A stretch of 64,000 nt of DNA from Amycolatopsis oliviviridis (GCF_014654365.1 NZ_BNAY01000007.1:124001-188000); one strand, 5' to 3'; shown: positions 1-8,202, counted from the first letter of the stretch. Translations and numbers: made by a program. The notes: generated by a model from the letters alone, not told the origin.

Positions 1-510
1 CCAGAGTTCGTCGCGGAGCACGGGATCCAGGCCGACGGTCGGTTCGTCGAGGACGAGCAGTTCGGGCTTCCCGAGCAGTGCGACGGCGAGGTTCGCACGG
101 CTGTGCTGACCGCCCGACAGGGACCCGACCAGTTTGCCGGCGTGGTCTTCGAGCCCGACCTCGCCGATCACCCTGTCCACATCGGACATCGGCGCGCGCA
201 GCACGGAAGCGAAGTAGCGCAAGGCTTCCGTGATGGTGAGGTCGGCGTAGATCGCCGGGTTCTGGGTGGCGTAGCCGATCAGCCGCCGCAACGGCGGGCT
301 GCCGGCGGGATGCCCGAGCACGGTGACCTCGCCCGCCGCGACGATCTGCACGCCGACGATCGAGCGCATCAGCGTCGTCTTGCCGCAGCCGCTGGGCCCG
401 AGCAGGCCGGTGATCCGGCCGCGCGGTGTCGCGAAACCGATGTCCCGGACGACCTCACGGCCGCCGCGGACGACCCGCAGGCCCGTCACGGAGATCGCCG
501 AATTAGCCAT
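1..510 (-). CDS. ABC transporter ATP-binding protein (partial, cut by window edge)
   Basis: This is the N-terminal 170 residues of an ABC ATPase; the reading frame is still open at base 1. It begins MANSAISVTGLRVVRGG. Walker A reads GPSGCGKTT at about residue 41, the signature is LSGGQHSRANLAVAL, and Walker B is LLVLDEPTVGLD. The DEPTVGLDP ending and single-domain form resemble the ATPase of ABC-2 type exporters, whose permease would lie outside the window to the left. The substrate cannot be told. A TTGACT/CAGAAT promoter ends 7 nt before the ATG, so the mRNA is probably leaderless. Family assignment is firm; transport direction is inference. Confidence 0.9.
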   Translation of the reverse strand, partial: MANSAISVTGLRVVRGGREVVRDIGFATPRGRITGLLGPSGCGKTTLMRSIVGVQIVAAGEVTVLGHPAGSPPLRRLIGYATQNPAIYADLTITEALRYFASVLRAPMSDVDRVIGEVGLEDHAGKLVGSLSGGQHSRANLAVALLGKPELLVLDEPTVGLDPVLRDELW

Positions 511-517
511 ACGTTTA

Positions 518-547
518 ATTCTGCGCCCGTTGAGAACCACGAGTCAA
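518..547 (-). promoter_or_regulatory. Promoter of the ABC ATPase gene, probably leaderless
   Basis: On the minus strand TTGACT (547-542) is followed by an 18-nt spacer and CAGAAT (523-518), and then only 7 nt precede the ATG at 510. Transcription should begin at or next to the start codon. No Shine-Dalgarno sequence is present, which agrees with a leaderless mRNA. Confidence 0.5.
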
Positions 548-576
548 GAGGGTGAAGGACGGGTGAGGTGTCGGTC

Positions 577-634
577 GGGGTGGTCGTGAGCGGTAAGTGT
601 CGTTAGAACGCGACTTGCCACTCACGACCACCCC
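577..634. repeat. Imperfect palindrome, GGGGTGGTCGTGAG family
   Basis: The arms start GGGGTGGTCGTGAG and end CTCACGACCACCCC. They continue inward with two mismatches to about 22-24 bp around a short loop. The inner GTGAGTGGCAAG-type sequence is echoed near 8175 (GTGAGTGGCAGGG), which suggests a recurring element. The position fits a transcription stop or structured spacer upstream of the ABC gene. Confidence 0.55.
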
Positions 635-666
635 GGCCCAGCGCGGCCTGGTGGTTCGGAGGTGTT

Positions 667-713
667 GCGAAAGCCACCTTCGCAACGTTGAAGGTTGCGA
701 AAGTGGCTTTCGC
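667..713. repeat. Palindrome, GCGAAAGTGGCTTTCGC family, terminator-like
   Basis: Twenty-bp arms (GCGAAAGCCACCTTCGCAAC and its complement with one mismatch) enclose a 7-nt loop. The same core, GTTGCGAAAGTGGCTTTC, recurs in the palindrome at 8203-8255 between convergent genes. It lies 3' of the minus-strand oxidoreductase gene, so it probably works as a terminator. Confidence 0.6.
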
Positions 714-761
714 GACGCTTCCGGGATTCCGCTACCCACAAGGACTGCGAGACCTTGGGCG

Positions 762-802
762 AAGGGGACTTTCCGTGCATCTGATGAGGGGAAAGTCCCC
801 TT
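762..802. terminator. Hairpin AAGGGGACTTTCC, probable terminator
   Basis: Perfect 13-bp arms (762-774 and 790-802) surround a 15-nt loop, about 46 bp past the stop codon of the minus-strand oxidoreductase gene. It is the first hairpin that transcript meets. The T-run lies on the plus-strand side, so the usual U-tract is missing for this gene. Confidence 0.5.
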
Positions 803-847
803 TTGCCTTACCCTTCAGAACCGTCCGTGCCGCTCACGCGGGAAGCC

Positions 848-1768
848 CTACGGCACCAGGACGAGCTTGCCCCGGACGTGGCCCGCTTCGCTCTCGTCCT
901 GGGCGGCGGCCGCTTCGGCGAGCGGGTAGACCCGGGAGATCGGCAGGGTGAGCTTGCCTTCGGCGGCGAGCGCGGCGCCTTCGGCCAGCGAGCCGGGGAC
1001 CTGCTCCGCCGGGGAACCCGACGTGAAGCGCACGTCGTGGTCGGCCGCGTCCGGCGCGGCGATGGTGATGACCCGCTTCGGGCCGCCGGTCAGCTCGACG
1101 AGGGTGGCGAGGGAGTGTCCAGAGGCGTCGAAGGACGCGTCGATGCCGTGCGGCGCGACGGCGCGTACGCGCTCGGCGAGCCCTTCGCCGTACTGCACCG
1201 GGATTGCGCCCAGTGAGCGCAGGTAGTCATGGTTCGCTTCGCTCGCGGTGCCGACGACGGTGAGCCCGCGCGCCACGGCCAGCTGGACCGCGATGGTGCC
1301 GACACCGCCCGCGGCGCCGTCGACGAGCAGCGTCTCGCCCTTCTCGAGGTCCAGCAGGTTCAGGGCGCGATAGGCGGTGTTGACGACCACGGGCAGTGCC
1401 GCGGCCAGCTCCCACGAGAGCGACTCGGGCTTGCGGGCCAGCTTCGCCGGATCCGCGAGGACGTACTCCGCGTATCCGCCGATGCCGGAGCCGAGGACCT
1501 CGTCACCGGTGGCGAAGCCGGACACGCCCTCACCGATCGCGTCGATCACGCCGGCGACGTCCCCGCCCGGGACGGCGGGGAACTCCGTCGGGAACACCGC
1601 GGCCATCAGCCCGGCCCGGATCTTCCAGTCGATCGGGTTCACGCCCGCGGCCCGGACGGCCACCCTGACCTGGCCGGGGCCCGGCTCGGGAAGCTCGCGT
1701 TCGAGGACCTGCAGGACCCCGGAGCCGCCGTACTCGGTGAACGCGATGGAGCGGTAGGTGTCCGTCAT
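848..1768 (-). CDS. NADP-dependent zinc-free MDR oxidoreductase (quinone-oxidoreductase-like)
   Basis: A 306-residue medium-chain dehydrogenase/reductase of the quinone-oxidoreductase type. An N-terminal GroES-like domain (AAGVNPIDWKIRAG at about 40-53, PGGDVAGVI) precedes a Rossmann domain with nucleotide motif GAAGGVGTIAVQLA near 150. The catalytic-zinc ligands of alcohol dehydrogenases are absent, as expected for this branch, which reduces quinones or enones with NADPH. The C-terminus HVRGKLVLVP is typical. The start is an ATG 28 bp downstream of the sigma-partner gene, so it may be co-transcribed with it. The physiological substrate is unknown. Confidence 0.88.
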   Translation of the reverse strand: MTDTYRSIAFTEYGGSGVLQVLERELPEPGPGQVRVAVRAAGVNPIDWKIRAGLMAAVFPTEFPAVPGGDVAGVIDAIGEGVSGFATGDEVLGSGIGGYAEYVLADPAKLARKPESLSWELAAALPVVVNTAYRALNLLDLEKGETLLVDGAAGGVGTIAVQLAVARGLTVVGTASEANHDYLRSLGAIPVQYGEGLAERVRAVAPHGIDASFDASGHSLATLVELTGGPKRVITIAAPDAADHDVRFTSGSPAEQVPGSLAEGAALAAEGKLTLPISRVYPLAEAAAAQDESEAGHVRGKLVLVP

Positions 1769-1796
1769 GCCGTCGACAACCGCCGCCGGCCCGCCC

Positions 1797-2795
1797 CTAT
1801 TCCGGCGCTTTCCCGAACCAGCCGTAGTCGCCGGGGACGAGCTGCAGGGTGTCGGCGATGTCGAGCAGCGCGGCCTGGTCCCGCTTGCCCGACACGGTGA
1901 GCCACCGCCCGCCGTCGAGCTGGACGGCGACCGTTTCGTCCTGGGGGCCGAGCCCGCTGTCCCGTTTCGGGAGGTAGTAGCCGTCGGCGCCCCGGACCTT
2001 GAGGGGGACCGGTTCCGCCCCGGCGACCTCCGGCCGGTCGCGGCGTAGCGACGCCGTGACGACCGCCGCCGCGGTGGGCTGCCCGACGACGGTGGCTTCG
2101 ATATCGGTCGCGCCCCCGCCGACCGTCATGAACGTGCTCACCCCCGACAGTTCCAGATCGGCGGGCAGTCTGCCGAACCGCAGTTCGCCCGAAACCCGGG
2201 CACGGTCGTCCCTGATCATCTCGTCGGCGACCTGCTGGCCGATCGCGCGCGGGTCCCTCACCCCGTACAGCGTCAGGCTCAGCAGGTAGACGTCGTCAGG
2301 CGACCAGGTCAGCATCGTCACGTCGCGGTCCAGCTCGGAGACCATCCCGACCCTGCCCTGCACGATGATCTGGTTCGGCGCGGGCGCGACCTTCCACGGT
2401 TCGCCCGGTTTGGCCAGCGGGGTGGTGGTCAGCTGGATCTGCCCCTGGTCGCCCGCGCTCCACTCCCGCGTCTGTGGCGCGGGATAGGGCTTCGCGGCCC
2501 GCCGGTTCTCCTTGAAGCCGTCGGGCAGCCAGCCGGGCTTGTACGGCAGCACCGCCCAGTCGACGTTGCGCTGCGCAGCCGGGGGAACCGCGGTGAAGGC
2601 CCGCAGGCCCAGCGGCACACCGAGAGCGATGATCGCGACCGCCGCCGCGACCAGCGCCAGCGACATCTTCGACCGGCTTCGCGACCGCTGGGCCAGCACT
2701 TCGCGGATCTCGGCCCCGTCGGGCGCCCGCGTCGCCAGCTGTTCGAGGCTCTCCCGGATCAGGTGCTCGGCGTTCTCTTCACTCAGGCGGGTCAT
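1797..2795 (-). CDS. Single-pass membrane protein, putative partner (anti-sigma-like) of the SigE-type sigma factor
   Basis: A 332-residue protein. About 45 cytoplasmic residues rich in charged amino acids precede one transmembrane helix (about 45-66, MSLALVAAAVAIIALGVPLGL). A large extracytoplasmic domain follows, without an obvious catalytic motif. The ATG overlaps the sigma-factor stop as ATGA, so the two are translationally coupled. That arrangement is usual for ECF sigma factors and their membrane regulators, and it is the main reason for the call. No zinc-binding HxxxCxxC motif is seen in the N-terminus, so it is not a classical ZAS anti-sigma. An open frame extends further upstream, but only this start fits the overlap. 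Confidence 0.7.
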   Translation of the reverse strand: MTRLSEENAEHLIRESLEQLATRAPDGAEIREVLAQRSRSRSKMSLALVAAAVAIIALGVPLGLRAFTAVPPAAQRNVDWAVLPYKPGWLPDGFKENRRAAKPYPAPQTREWSAGDQGQIQLTTTPLAKPGEPWKVAPAPNQIIVQGRVGMVSELDRDVTMLTWSPDDVYLLSLTLYGVRDPRAIGQQVADEMIRDDRARVSGELRFGRLPADLELSGVSTFMTVGGGATDIEATVVGQPTAAAVVTASLRRDRPEVAGAEPVPLKVRGADGYYLPKRDSGLGPQDETVAVQLDGGRWLTVSGKRDQAALLDIADTLQLVPGDYGWFGKAPE

Positions 2796-3301
2796 TTGCG
2801 GGCTCCCGTGGGCTGAACAGACGAGGACGGCTCGGTTTCCCGCAGCGTCGCGAGCGCGCGCGAGATCTGGCTGCGCACGGTCGACGTCGCGCAGCGGAGC
2901 ACCGCGCCGATCTCCTCGTCGGAGTAGTTCTCGTAGTAGCGGAGCACGATCGCGGCGCGTTGCTTGCGCGGGAGCTTCGCGAGCCGGTCCAGCATCGCGT
3001 CGCGTTCGTCGTAGTCGACGGCGTGATCGGAGACCGGCGGGCTCACCAGGTCGAGCACCTCCGGCGACGACGGCACCACGCGGCGGACCGCCAGGCGCCG
3101 TCGCCACGAGAAGTACTCGTTGGTCACCATCCGGCGGACGTACGTCGGCGGCGAGTCGATCCTGTGCCAGCGTTGCTGAGCGCGCAGCAGCACCTCCTGC
3201 ACGATGTCCTGCGCCAGGTACGGATCGTCGGTCAGGACGGTCGCGTAGCGCAGGAGCCCGTCCAGGCGATCCGCGACGAACTCGTCGAAGGTCGCAGGCA
3301 C
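2792..3301 (-). CDS. SigE-family ECF RNA polymerase sigma factor
   Basis: A 169-residue ECF sigma factor. Region 2 (FDEFVADRLDGLLRYATVLT, then DDPYLAQDIVQEVL) lies in the first 50 residues. Region 4 (LPRKQRAAIVLRYYENYSDEEIGAVL, then STVRSQISRAL) lies at the C-terminus. The gene starts with GTG at 3301, six nt after GAGGGG; a longer frame upstream lacks family similarity. A perfect 10-bp hairpin (3318-3350) lies just upstream. It is coupled to the membrane protein that follows and sits next to phytase, which hints at a surface or nutrient signal, but that is only inference. Confidence 0.9.
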   Translation of the reverse strand: MPATFDEFVADRLDGLLRYATVLTDDPYLAQDIVQEVLLRAQQRWHRIDSPPTYVRRMVTNEYFSWRRRLAVRRVVPSSPEVLDLVSPPVSDHAVDYDERDAMLDRLAKLPRKQRAAIVLRYYENYSDEEIGAVLRCATSTVRSQISRALATLRETEPSSSVQPTGARK

Positions 3302-3317
3302 GTGTTCCCCCTCAGCC

Positions 3318-3350
3318 GGTGGTCTCGCTCTATGGACGCACGAGACCACC
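3318..3350. terminator. Perfect 10-bp hairpin between phytase and sigma-factor genes
   Basis: GGTGGTCTCG (3318-3327) and its exact complement (3341-3350) flank a 13-nt loop. It lies 42 bp past the phytase stop and 17 bp before the sigma-factor GTG. It could end the phytase transcript, or be an operator or 5'-UTR structure for the sigma gene. No T-run follows on the minus strand. Confidence 0.45.
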
Positions 3351-3392
3351 GTGCTGATGCATCGGGAGCCGAACTTTTCCGGGTGAACGTGA

Positions 3393-4634
3393 TCACCGCA
3401 CGGCGGTCTCCAGCCGGACGAAGGCGAACCCGGTCGTCGCGAGCTCCTCACCCGAAGGATCGGTGGCCGCCGGACGGCGTTCGCCGTCGTGCACCACCAG
3501 CAGGCCGTGCGGGTACAGCGGGCCCAGCGGCCTGGTGGTGATCGCGGCGCCGTCGGAGTGCTCGACCGAGTCGGTCCCGCGTCCCGCCACGATCCGGAAG
3601 TCGCGGCGCGGAGTGCCGGCGCGGTCGTAGACGACGAACCGCGAGTCGCCCTGGCTGGACGCGAGCAGCTCGCCGTCGGCCAGCGCCAGTCCCTCCGCGT
3701 CCGCGACCAGCCACTTTCCGCCGAAACCGGGATCGGGACCGTCGGCGACGCACTCTTCGGTGGCCTCGTCGAACCGCTGCGGCGCCCCGAACGAACGCAC
3801 CTTGTCGATCAGCTCGGGACGGCCGAACCCGCCGCCGTTCACCGGGATCCGCCAGATCCCGACGTCCTCCTGCGCGGTGTAGAGCACGCGGTGCTCGACG
3901 TCGAGCACCGAACCCTCCAGCTGAGGCCGCTCGTCCGGTTCGCCGCACGGCGACCACGTCCTCCCGTTCGGCAGCCGGAACTCCGACGGCAGGTCGACCG
4001 TGCCGATCGGTGCCGTGCCGACGGTGCCGTCCGGTTTGTCGACAAGTCGCAAGAGCGCCACGCGGGTCTCGTGCCGCCGGGTCACCGCGACCCAGCGCGC
4101 GCCAGTGCGCGGGTCACGTCCGGCGGTGAGCCCGTACGCCGTCCGCTGTTCGTCCACTTCGGACTCCGACGCGGAGAAAACCGGTGCGGCGGAAGGATCC
4201 GTGACGTCCCGCAACACCCGCGATCCGGCCGCGGCACCGGCGGGGTCGATCCGGTAGACGCGCACGCGGTCCCGGCCGCGGTCGCTCACCACCGCCAGAT
4301 CGCCGACGACGTCGACGTTGTTGAACCGGCCGGGCGCGGCGTCCTCGGCAGGCGCCTTCGGGGCCGGGAGCAGCTGGAGCTGCCGCGCCTTCAGGTCGAA
4401 CGCGGCCAGCCCGCCTTCCTTGAGGGTGCCGAGCACGACGCTGGCCGAGGGGTTCTTCGGATGGACCCAGATCGCCGGGTCGTCGGCGTCGGCGTTCGCC
4501 GGGTCCGCGCCGGAGTCGTCGACGAACGCCCTGGTCTGCGCCACGGGCGAGGGGTTCTGGCTCGCTTCGGCCGGCACGCCGGTGAGCAGGGAGGCCGCCA
4601 GCAGGGGGACGGGGAGGAGAGCTGCTTTGCGCAT
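3393..4634 (-). CDS. Secreted beta-propeller phytase (3-phytase)
   Basis: A 413-residue exported enzyme. A Sec signal peptide (MRKAALLPVPLLAASLLTGVPAEAS) is followed by a six-bladed beta-propeller phytase domain. Diagnostic segments are ADADDPAIWVHPKNPSASVVLGT near 50, RFNNVDVV, SDRGRDRVRVYRIDP, AQEDVGIWRIPV, and PLYPHGLLVVHDG near the end. The family uses calcium to release phosphate from phytate outside the cell. The start chosen is the ATG at 4634, which gives a clean signal peptide; a frame extension of eight residues has none. It stands alone between a TetR gene and the sigma-factor pair on the same strand. Confidence 0.88.
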   Translation of the reverse strand: MRKAALLPVPLLAASLLTGVPAEASQNPSPVAQTRAFVDDSGADPANADADDPAIWVHPKNPSASVVLGTLKEGGLAAFDLKARQLQLLPAPKAPAEDAAPGRFNNVDVVGDLAVVSDRGRDRVRVYRIDPAGAAAGSRVLRDVTDPSAAPVFSASESEVDEQRTAYGLTAGRDPRTGARWVAVTRRHETRVALLRLVDKPDGTVGTAPIGTVDLPSEFRLPNGRTWSPCGEPDERPQLEGSVLDVEHRVLYTAQEDVGIWRIPVNGGGFGRPELIDKVRSFGAPQRFDEATEECVADGPDPGFGGKWLVADAEGLALADGELLASSQGDSRFVVYDRAGTPRRDFRIVAGRGTDSVEHSDGAAITTRPLGPLYPHGLLVVHDGERRPAATDPSGEELATTGFAFVRLETAVR

Positions 4635-4697
4635 CCTTCGAGAATGGCAGCCAGGCAAGGCCTGTCCCTTGAGGGTGGTGGTGGGGCGGGGTCTGGG

Positions 4698-5300
4698 CTA
4701 GCCGCGCGGGGTGTCCGGCCGGTGAACGCCGTCGGTCAGGTAGTACTGCGCGACCGGGGCCAGCATCGCGACGACCTCGTCCTCCGAAGCGGCCACGAGC
4801 GGCGGGAGCCCGATCACGTAGCGCAGCAGCGCGAACCCGACCATCTGCGCGGCGATCCCCGCCACCCGGACCTTCGGCACGCCGCGCGCCTCGGCGACCC
4901 GCGCCAGCACCGCCCGTTCCAGGAACTGCCGCATCATGGTCGCGACCTGCTCGTTGGTGGTCGCGGACCGGATCATCGCCAGGAACGGCGCGCGGCCCTC
5001 GGGGGCCTGCCACAGGGCGAGGAACGCGCGGACGAGGCGCTCGCCGATCTCGTCTTCGGGGCCGTCGAGGATGCGGGGGACCATTTCGCCGGGGTCGACC
5101 GGCAGGTTCATCGACGCGGCGAAGAGCCGCTGCTTGGTGCCGAAGAAATGGTGCAGCAGCGCGGCGTTGACCCCCGCGTCGGCCGCGATGCCGCGGACGG
5201 TCGCCCCGTCGTAGCCCTGCTCGGCGAACCTGCGCCGCGCCGCCTCGAGGATCTCCTCCCGCGTCTCGGTCTGCCCCGGCCGCCGCCCCGCCTGTGCCAT
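4698..5300 (-). CDS. TetR-family transcriptional regulator
   Basis: A 200-residue regulator. An N-terminal helix-turn-helix (TREEILEAARRRFAEQGYDGATVRGIAADAGVNAALLHHFFGTK, residues about 13-56) is followed by an all-helical ligand domain. It is divergent from hisF with only 38 bp between start codons, so it may affect hisF or simply itself. It is about 30% shorter in spacing than a typical operator region, and I found no convincing inverted repeat there. It resembles the second TetR at 8295-8900 in length and overall layout (LVRAFLALW / IVRTFLTRW, the region around the middle), so the two are probably paralogues. Ligand unknown. Confidence 0.9.
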   Translation of the reverse strand: MAQAGRRPGQTETREEILEAARRRFAEQGYDGATVRGIAADAGVNAALLHHFFGTKQRLFAASMNLPVDPGEMVPRILDGPEDEIGERLVRAFLALWQAPEGRAPFLAMIRSATTNEQVATMMRQFLERAVLARVAEARGVPKVRVAGIAAQMVGFALLRYVIGLPPLVAASEDEVVAMLAPVAQYYLTDGVHRPDTPRG

Positions 5301-5338
5301 TCCGCGAGCTTAGAACGCCCTTGACTACGCTTGTCCCC

Positions 5339-6112
5339 ATGTCAGTCGCAGTCAGGGTCATCCCGTGTCTCGACGTCGACGCGGGCCGTGTGGTGAAGGG
5401 CGTCAACTTCGCCGACCTGCGCGACGCCGGCGACCCCGTCGAGCTCGCCCGCCTGTACGACGCCGAGGGCGCCGACGAGCTCACGTTCCTCGACGTCACG
5501 GCCTCCTCCGGGGACCGCGAGACCACGTTCGACGTCGTCCGCCGGACCGCGGAGCAGGTGTTCATCCCGCTCACCGTCGGTGGCGGCGTGCGCACGAACG
5601 ACGACGTCAACCGGCTGCTGCGCACCGGCGCGGACAAGGTGAGCATCAACACCGCCGCCATCGCGCGGCCGGAGTTCCTGCGCGAGGCGTCCCGCCGGTT
5701 CGGCGCACAGTGCGTCGTGCTGTCGGTGGACGCCCGCCGCGTCCCCGAGGGCACCGAGCCGACACCGTCCGGATTCGAGGTGACCACGCACGGCGGCCGT
5801 CGCGGCACCGGGATCGACGCCGTCGAGTGGGCCGCGCGCGGTGAGGAACTCGGCGTCGGCGAGATCCTGCTCAACTCGATGGACGCCGACGGCACCAAGA
5901 ACGGCTTCGACCTCGAACTCCTGACCCAGGTGCGCGCGGCCGTGCGGGTGCCGGTGATCGCCAGCGGCGGCGCCGGCGCGCTCGACCACTTCCTGCCCGC
6001 CGTCGAGGCGGGCGCGGACGCGGTGCTCGCGGCCAGCGTGTTCCACTTCGGACAGTTGAAGATCGGCGAGGTCAAGGACGCGCTGCGCGCCGGGGGAGTC
6101 GTGGTCCGATGA
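5339..6112 (+). CDS. hisF: Imidazole glycerol phosphate synthase cyclase subunit HisF
   Basis: A 257-residue TIM-barrel subunit that closes the imidazole ring of IGP from PRFAR and ammonia supplied by HisH. It opens MSVAVRVIPCLDVDAGRVVKGVNF, with the catalytic Asp in CLDVD, and carries the second catalytic Asp in VLSVDARR near 130. Phosphate loops GGGVRTNDD and ASGGAGALDHF are present. The length is normal. The ATG chosen begins the conserved N-terminus; TACGCT ends 7 nt before it, so the message may be leaderless. It overlaps the next gene by ATGA. hisH, hisA and hisB must lie elsewhere. Confidence 0.97.
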   Translation: MSVAVRVIPCLDVDAGRVVKGVNFADLRDAGDPVELARLYDAEGADELTFLDVTASSGDRETTFDVVRRTAEQVFIPLTVGGGVRTNDDVNRLLRTGADKVSINTAAIARPEFLREASRRFGAQCVVLSVDARRVPEGTEPTPSGFEVTTHGGRRGTGIDAVEWAARGEELGVGEILLNSMDADGTKNGFDLELLTQVRAAVRVPVIASGGAGALDHFLPAVEAGADAVLAASVFHFGQLKIGEVKDALRAGGVVVR

Positions 6113-6498
6113 TCCCGGCCAAGTGGAAGGCCTCCACCGAGGTCAAGGTCGTCTGCGCGCTGCTGCTCGGGCTCGGCCTCGCGTACGTCGGGATGGCCGC
6201 GATCCTCATGTTCGCGCCGTACTCCTCCGCGCGGACGTTCCTGCTGCCGGGAACGTCGGTGGTGCTCGGCGGTCTCGTCGTGGCGGGTCTGGTGCTGAAG
6301 ATGCGTTCGGCGCGGTTCGCCGGTTTCGGCGTCAGCTTCCTGTTCGCGTTGCTGCACGCGCTGTCCATGCTGGCGGCGGAACTCTTCTGGGTGAAGATCG
6401 TCTCCGGGATCCTGTTCGCCGGGTACATCTACACGGCGGTCCTGCTCAACTCGATGCCGGTGAAACGGCACCTTCTCGGAGCCACGAATGACGCTTGA
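6109..6498 (+). CDS. Small four-helix membrane protein of unknown function within the his cluster
   Basis: A 129-residue hydrophobic protein with four likely transmembrane helices (about 12-34, 44-63, 70-90, 95-115). No motif was recognised. It is coupled to hisF by an ATGA overlap and overlaps hisI by 11 bases, so it is made with histidine enzymes. Its own function need not be in histidine synthesis: actinomycete his operons often carry unrelated small passengers. Confidence 0.8.
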   Translation: MIPAKWKASTEVKVVCALLLGLGLAYVGMAAILMFAPYSSARTFLLPGTSVVLGGLVVAGLVLKMRSARFAGFGVSFLFALLHALSMLAAELFWVKIVSGILFAGYIYTAVLLNSMPVKRHLLGATNDA

Positions 6499-6850
6499 TC
6501 CCGCCTTGTCGGATCGCTTGAAACGCAACGCCGACGGGTTGATCGCCGCCGTCGTCGTCGAACACTCCACATCGGACGTCCTGATGATGGCGTGGATGAA
6601 CGACGAGGCCCTCGAACGTACTCTCACGACCCGGCGCGGGACCTACTACTCGCGCAGCCGCAAGGAACTGTGGGTCAAGGGCGAGACCTCCGGCCACGTC
6701 CAGCACGTGCGCGAGGTGCGCATCGACTGCGACGGCGATACCGTCCTGCTGCGCGTCGACCAGACCGGCCCCGCCTGTCACACCGGCACGCACACCTGCT
6801 TCGACACCGACGAACGGCTGCTGCTGGCCGACGAGAGCGAGAACCCGTGA
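6488..6850 (+). CDS. hisI: Phosphoribosyl-AMP cyclohydrolase HisI
   Basis: A 120-residue enzyme that opens the adenine ring of PR-AMP, the third step of histidine synthesis. It shows the family core MAWMNDEALERTL, then TRRGTYYSRSRKELWVKGETSGH, and the metal-binding DCDGDTVLLRVDQTGPACHTGTHTCF near 80-105. It is the cyclohydrolase only; the HisE pyrophosphohydrolase is not fused, as usual in actinobacteria. The start overlaps the preceding membrane gene and the stop overlaps the next gene as GTGA. Confidence 0.97.
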   Translation: MTLDPALSDRLKRNADGLIAAVVVEHSTSDVLMMAWMNDEALERTLTTRRGTYYSRSRKELWVKGETSGHVQHVREVRIDCDGDTVLLRVDQTGPACHTGTHTCFDTDERLLLADESENP

Positions 6851-7209
6851 ATGTCGTCGCCAACGTCCTGGTCGGCATCGTCGCCCTGATCCACCTGTAC
6901 ATCGTCGTGCTCGAGATGTTCCTGTGGACGACCCCGCGCGCCCGCGCCTCCTTCGGCACCACGGAAGAGTTCGCGAAAGAGAGCGCGCCGCTCGCGGCGA
7001 ACCAGGGGCTGTACAACGGTTTCCTCGCCGCCGCGTTGATCTGGGGCCTGATCGCGACCGGAAGCACGGCTTGGCAGTTCAAGATCTTCGGCCTGGCGTG
7101 TGTGATCGTGGCCGGGCTCTACGGGACGGCGACGGCGAGCAAGAAGATCTTCTTCGTGCAGGTGGTCCCGGGCACGCTGGCGTTGATCGCGGTGCTGATC
7201 GCGGGCTGA
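6847..7209 (+). CDS. DUF1304-family membrane protein
   Basis: A 120-residue integral membrane protein starting at a GTG that overlaps the hisI stop. Features of DUF1304 are visible: IHLYIVVLEMFLW in helix 1, LAANQGLYNGFLAAAL at helix 2, and FVQVVPGTLALIAVLI at the last helix. About four helices are predicted. The function of the family is not known; here it ends the hisF-hisI operon. Confidence 0.85.
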   Translation: MNVVANVLVGIVALIHLYIVVLEMFLWTTPRARASFGTTEEFAKESAPLAANQGLYNGFLAAALIWGLIATGSTAWQFKIFGLACVIVAGLYGTATASKKIFFVQVVPGTLALIAVLIAG

Positions 7210-7313
7210 CGCGCCTGCTCACTTGCACGCTCGCCGCGCGCTCGCGGTTGCCCTGGCGCGAGAAGGAACTCGTTGGCCGGGAAAGAGCGCGGTTTCTCGA
7301 TTAGCCTCAGCGG

Positions 7314-8171
7314 ATGAAACCGGGGCGAGGGAAGAAAAGATCGGCCGAGGGCGGCCGTCCGAGACGACGATCGCACGTCGCCGGGCGGCCGTTGTCCGCC
7401 GCGGATGTCGACGCCGTCAGAAGTGTCGCCGCACAGACGGTCCACGGAGAAGTCGCCACTCCGCTGATCGAGAAACTGTCGCGATTCAAAGTGCGCGCAC
7501 TGGCTCTGTCGGTGCTCTGGATTGCCTTCTTCGTCGCCTGCCAGCTGGGTATCGATCTGCTCCAGCGGGATGCCGTGGAGCTGGCGAGAACCGGGATTCA
7601 AGTCGAGGGCACGGTACAGAAAGTCGAGGGGCCCTCCAAACGGAACCGCTTCAAGGTCACGCTTACCTATTACGCGGGCTCGAAGTCGCATACGACCACG
7701 GTGTCTTTGGAAGCAGCTCTTGGACCCAAGGTGGGGAACCAGGTCACCTTGGCCTACGCCCCGGGAGACCCGCAGCGACTCGTGATGGTCGAAGGGCGCG
7801 TCCTGGGCTTGCCCGAAACCGGCTTGCTCACCCCGTTGTCCTTCTCCGCCTTCCTGGGCTTTCCGGCGTGCCTGGGCGCCGCCTGGCTCTGGCGCGAACG
7901 GTATCGGTCGGTCTCGCGAACCGGCTTGCGCGAGGCCACGGCGACGGTGCGGCCCGGCTGGTTGTTCCCCAAGATCGACGTGTACTTCGAAAACGACTAC
8001 AAGTTCCTCGCCACGCGCCGGTCGCTGAGGATCGCGCCCAAAGTCCGGAAGGCTCCCGTTTTCGTCGGCGGCGAGGGAACGGACATGATCGTGATCTTCC
8101 CGCGCGGACGGTTCCACAAGGACACGCTCTACGCGGTTCCCGTCAAGGAGATCGAGCCGGACACGGACTGA
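7314..8171 (+). CDS. DUF3592-like membrane protein of unknown function
   Basis: A 285-residue protein. A basic N-terminus (RGKKRSAEGGRPRRRSH) leads to a first helix at about 62-80 (ALALSVLWIAFFVACQLGI). An extracytoplasmic beta-rich segment follows (IQVEGTVQKVEG through VTLAYAPGDPQRLVMVEGRV), like the DUF3592 fold. A second helix lies at about 172-195, and a soluble tail completes it. It has its own upstream gap of 104 bp. The rather low-GC codons early in the gene (for example gttgtccgccgc, tatcgatctgctc) are mild. No function can be assigned. Confidence 0.72.
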   Translation: MKPGRGKKRSAEGGRPRRRSHVAGRPLSAADVDAVRSVAAQTVHGEVATPLIEKLSRFKVRALALSVLWIAFFVACQLGIDLLQRDAVELARTGIQVEGTVQKVEGPSKRNRFKVTLTYYAGSKSHTTTVSLEAALGPKVGNQVTLAYAPGDPQRLVMVEGRVLGLPETGLLTPLSFSAFLGFPACLGAAWLWRERYRSVSRTGLREATATVRPGWLFPKIDVYFENDYKFLATRRSLRIAPKVRKAPVFVGGEGTDMIVIFPRGRFHKDTLYAVPVKEIEPDTD

Positions 8172-8202
8172 CCCGTGAGTGGCAGGGTTGCCGGCTTCGG
8201 AT

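Larger units (their letters stand above)
511..847. other. 337-bp gene-free stretch holding three stacked palindromes
   Basis: No credible gene lies here. It separates the 5' end of the ABC gene from the 3' end of the oxidoreductase gene; both are on the minus strand. It contains the ABC promoter and three separate inverted repeats (577-634, 667-713, 762-802), listed individually. At least one should terminate the oxidoreductase transcript; three in a row is more than termination needs. Confidence 0.7.

Noticed and set aside
4114..6627. An 837-codon open frame antisense to the TetR, hisF and hisI region
   Set aside because: It mixes shadow of phytase, TetR and hisF; no motif is present and all true genes there are clear.
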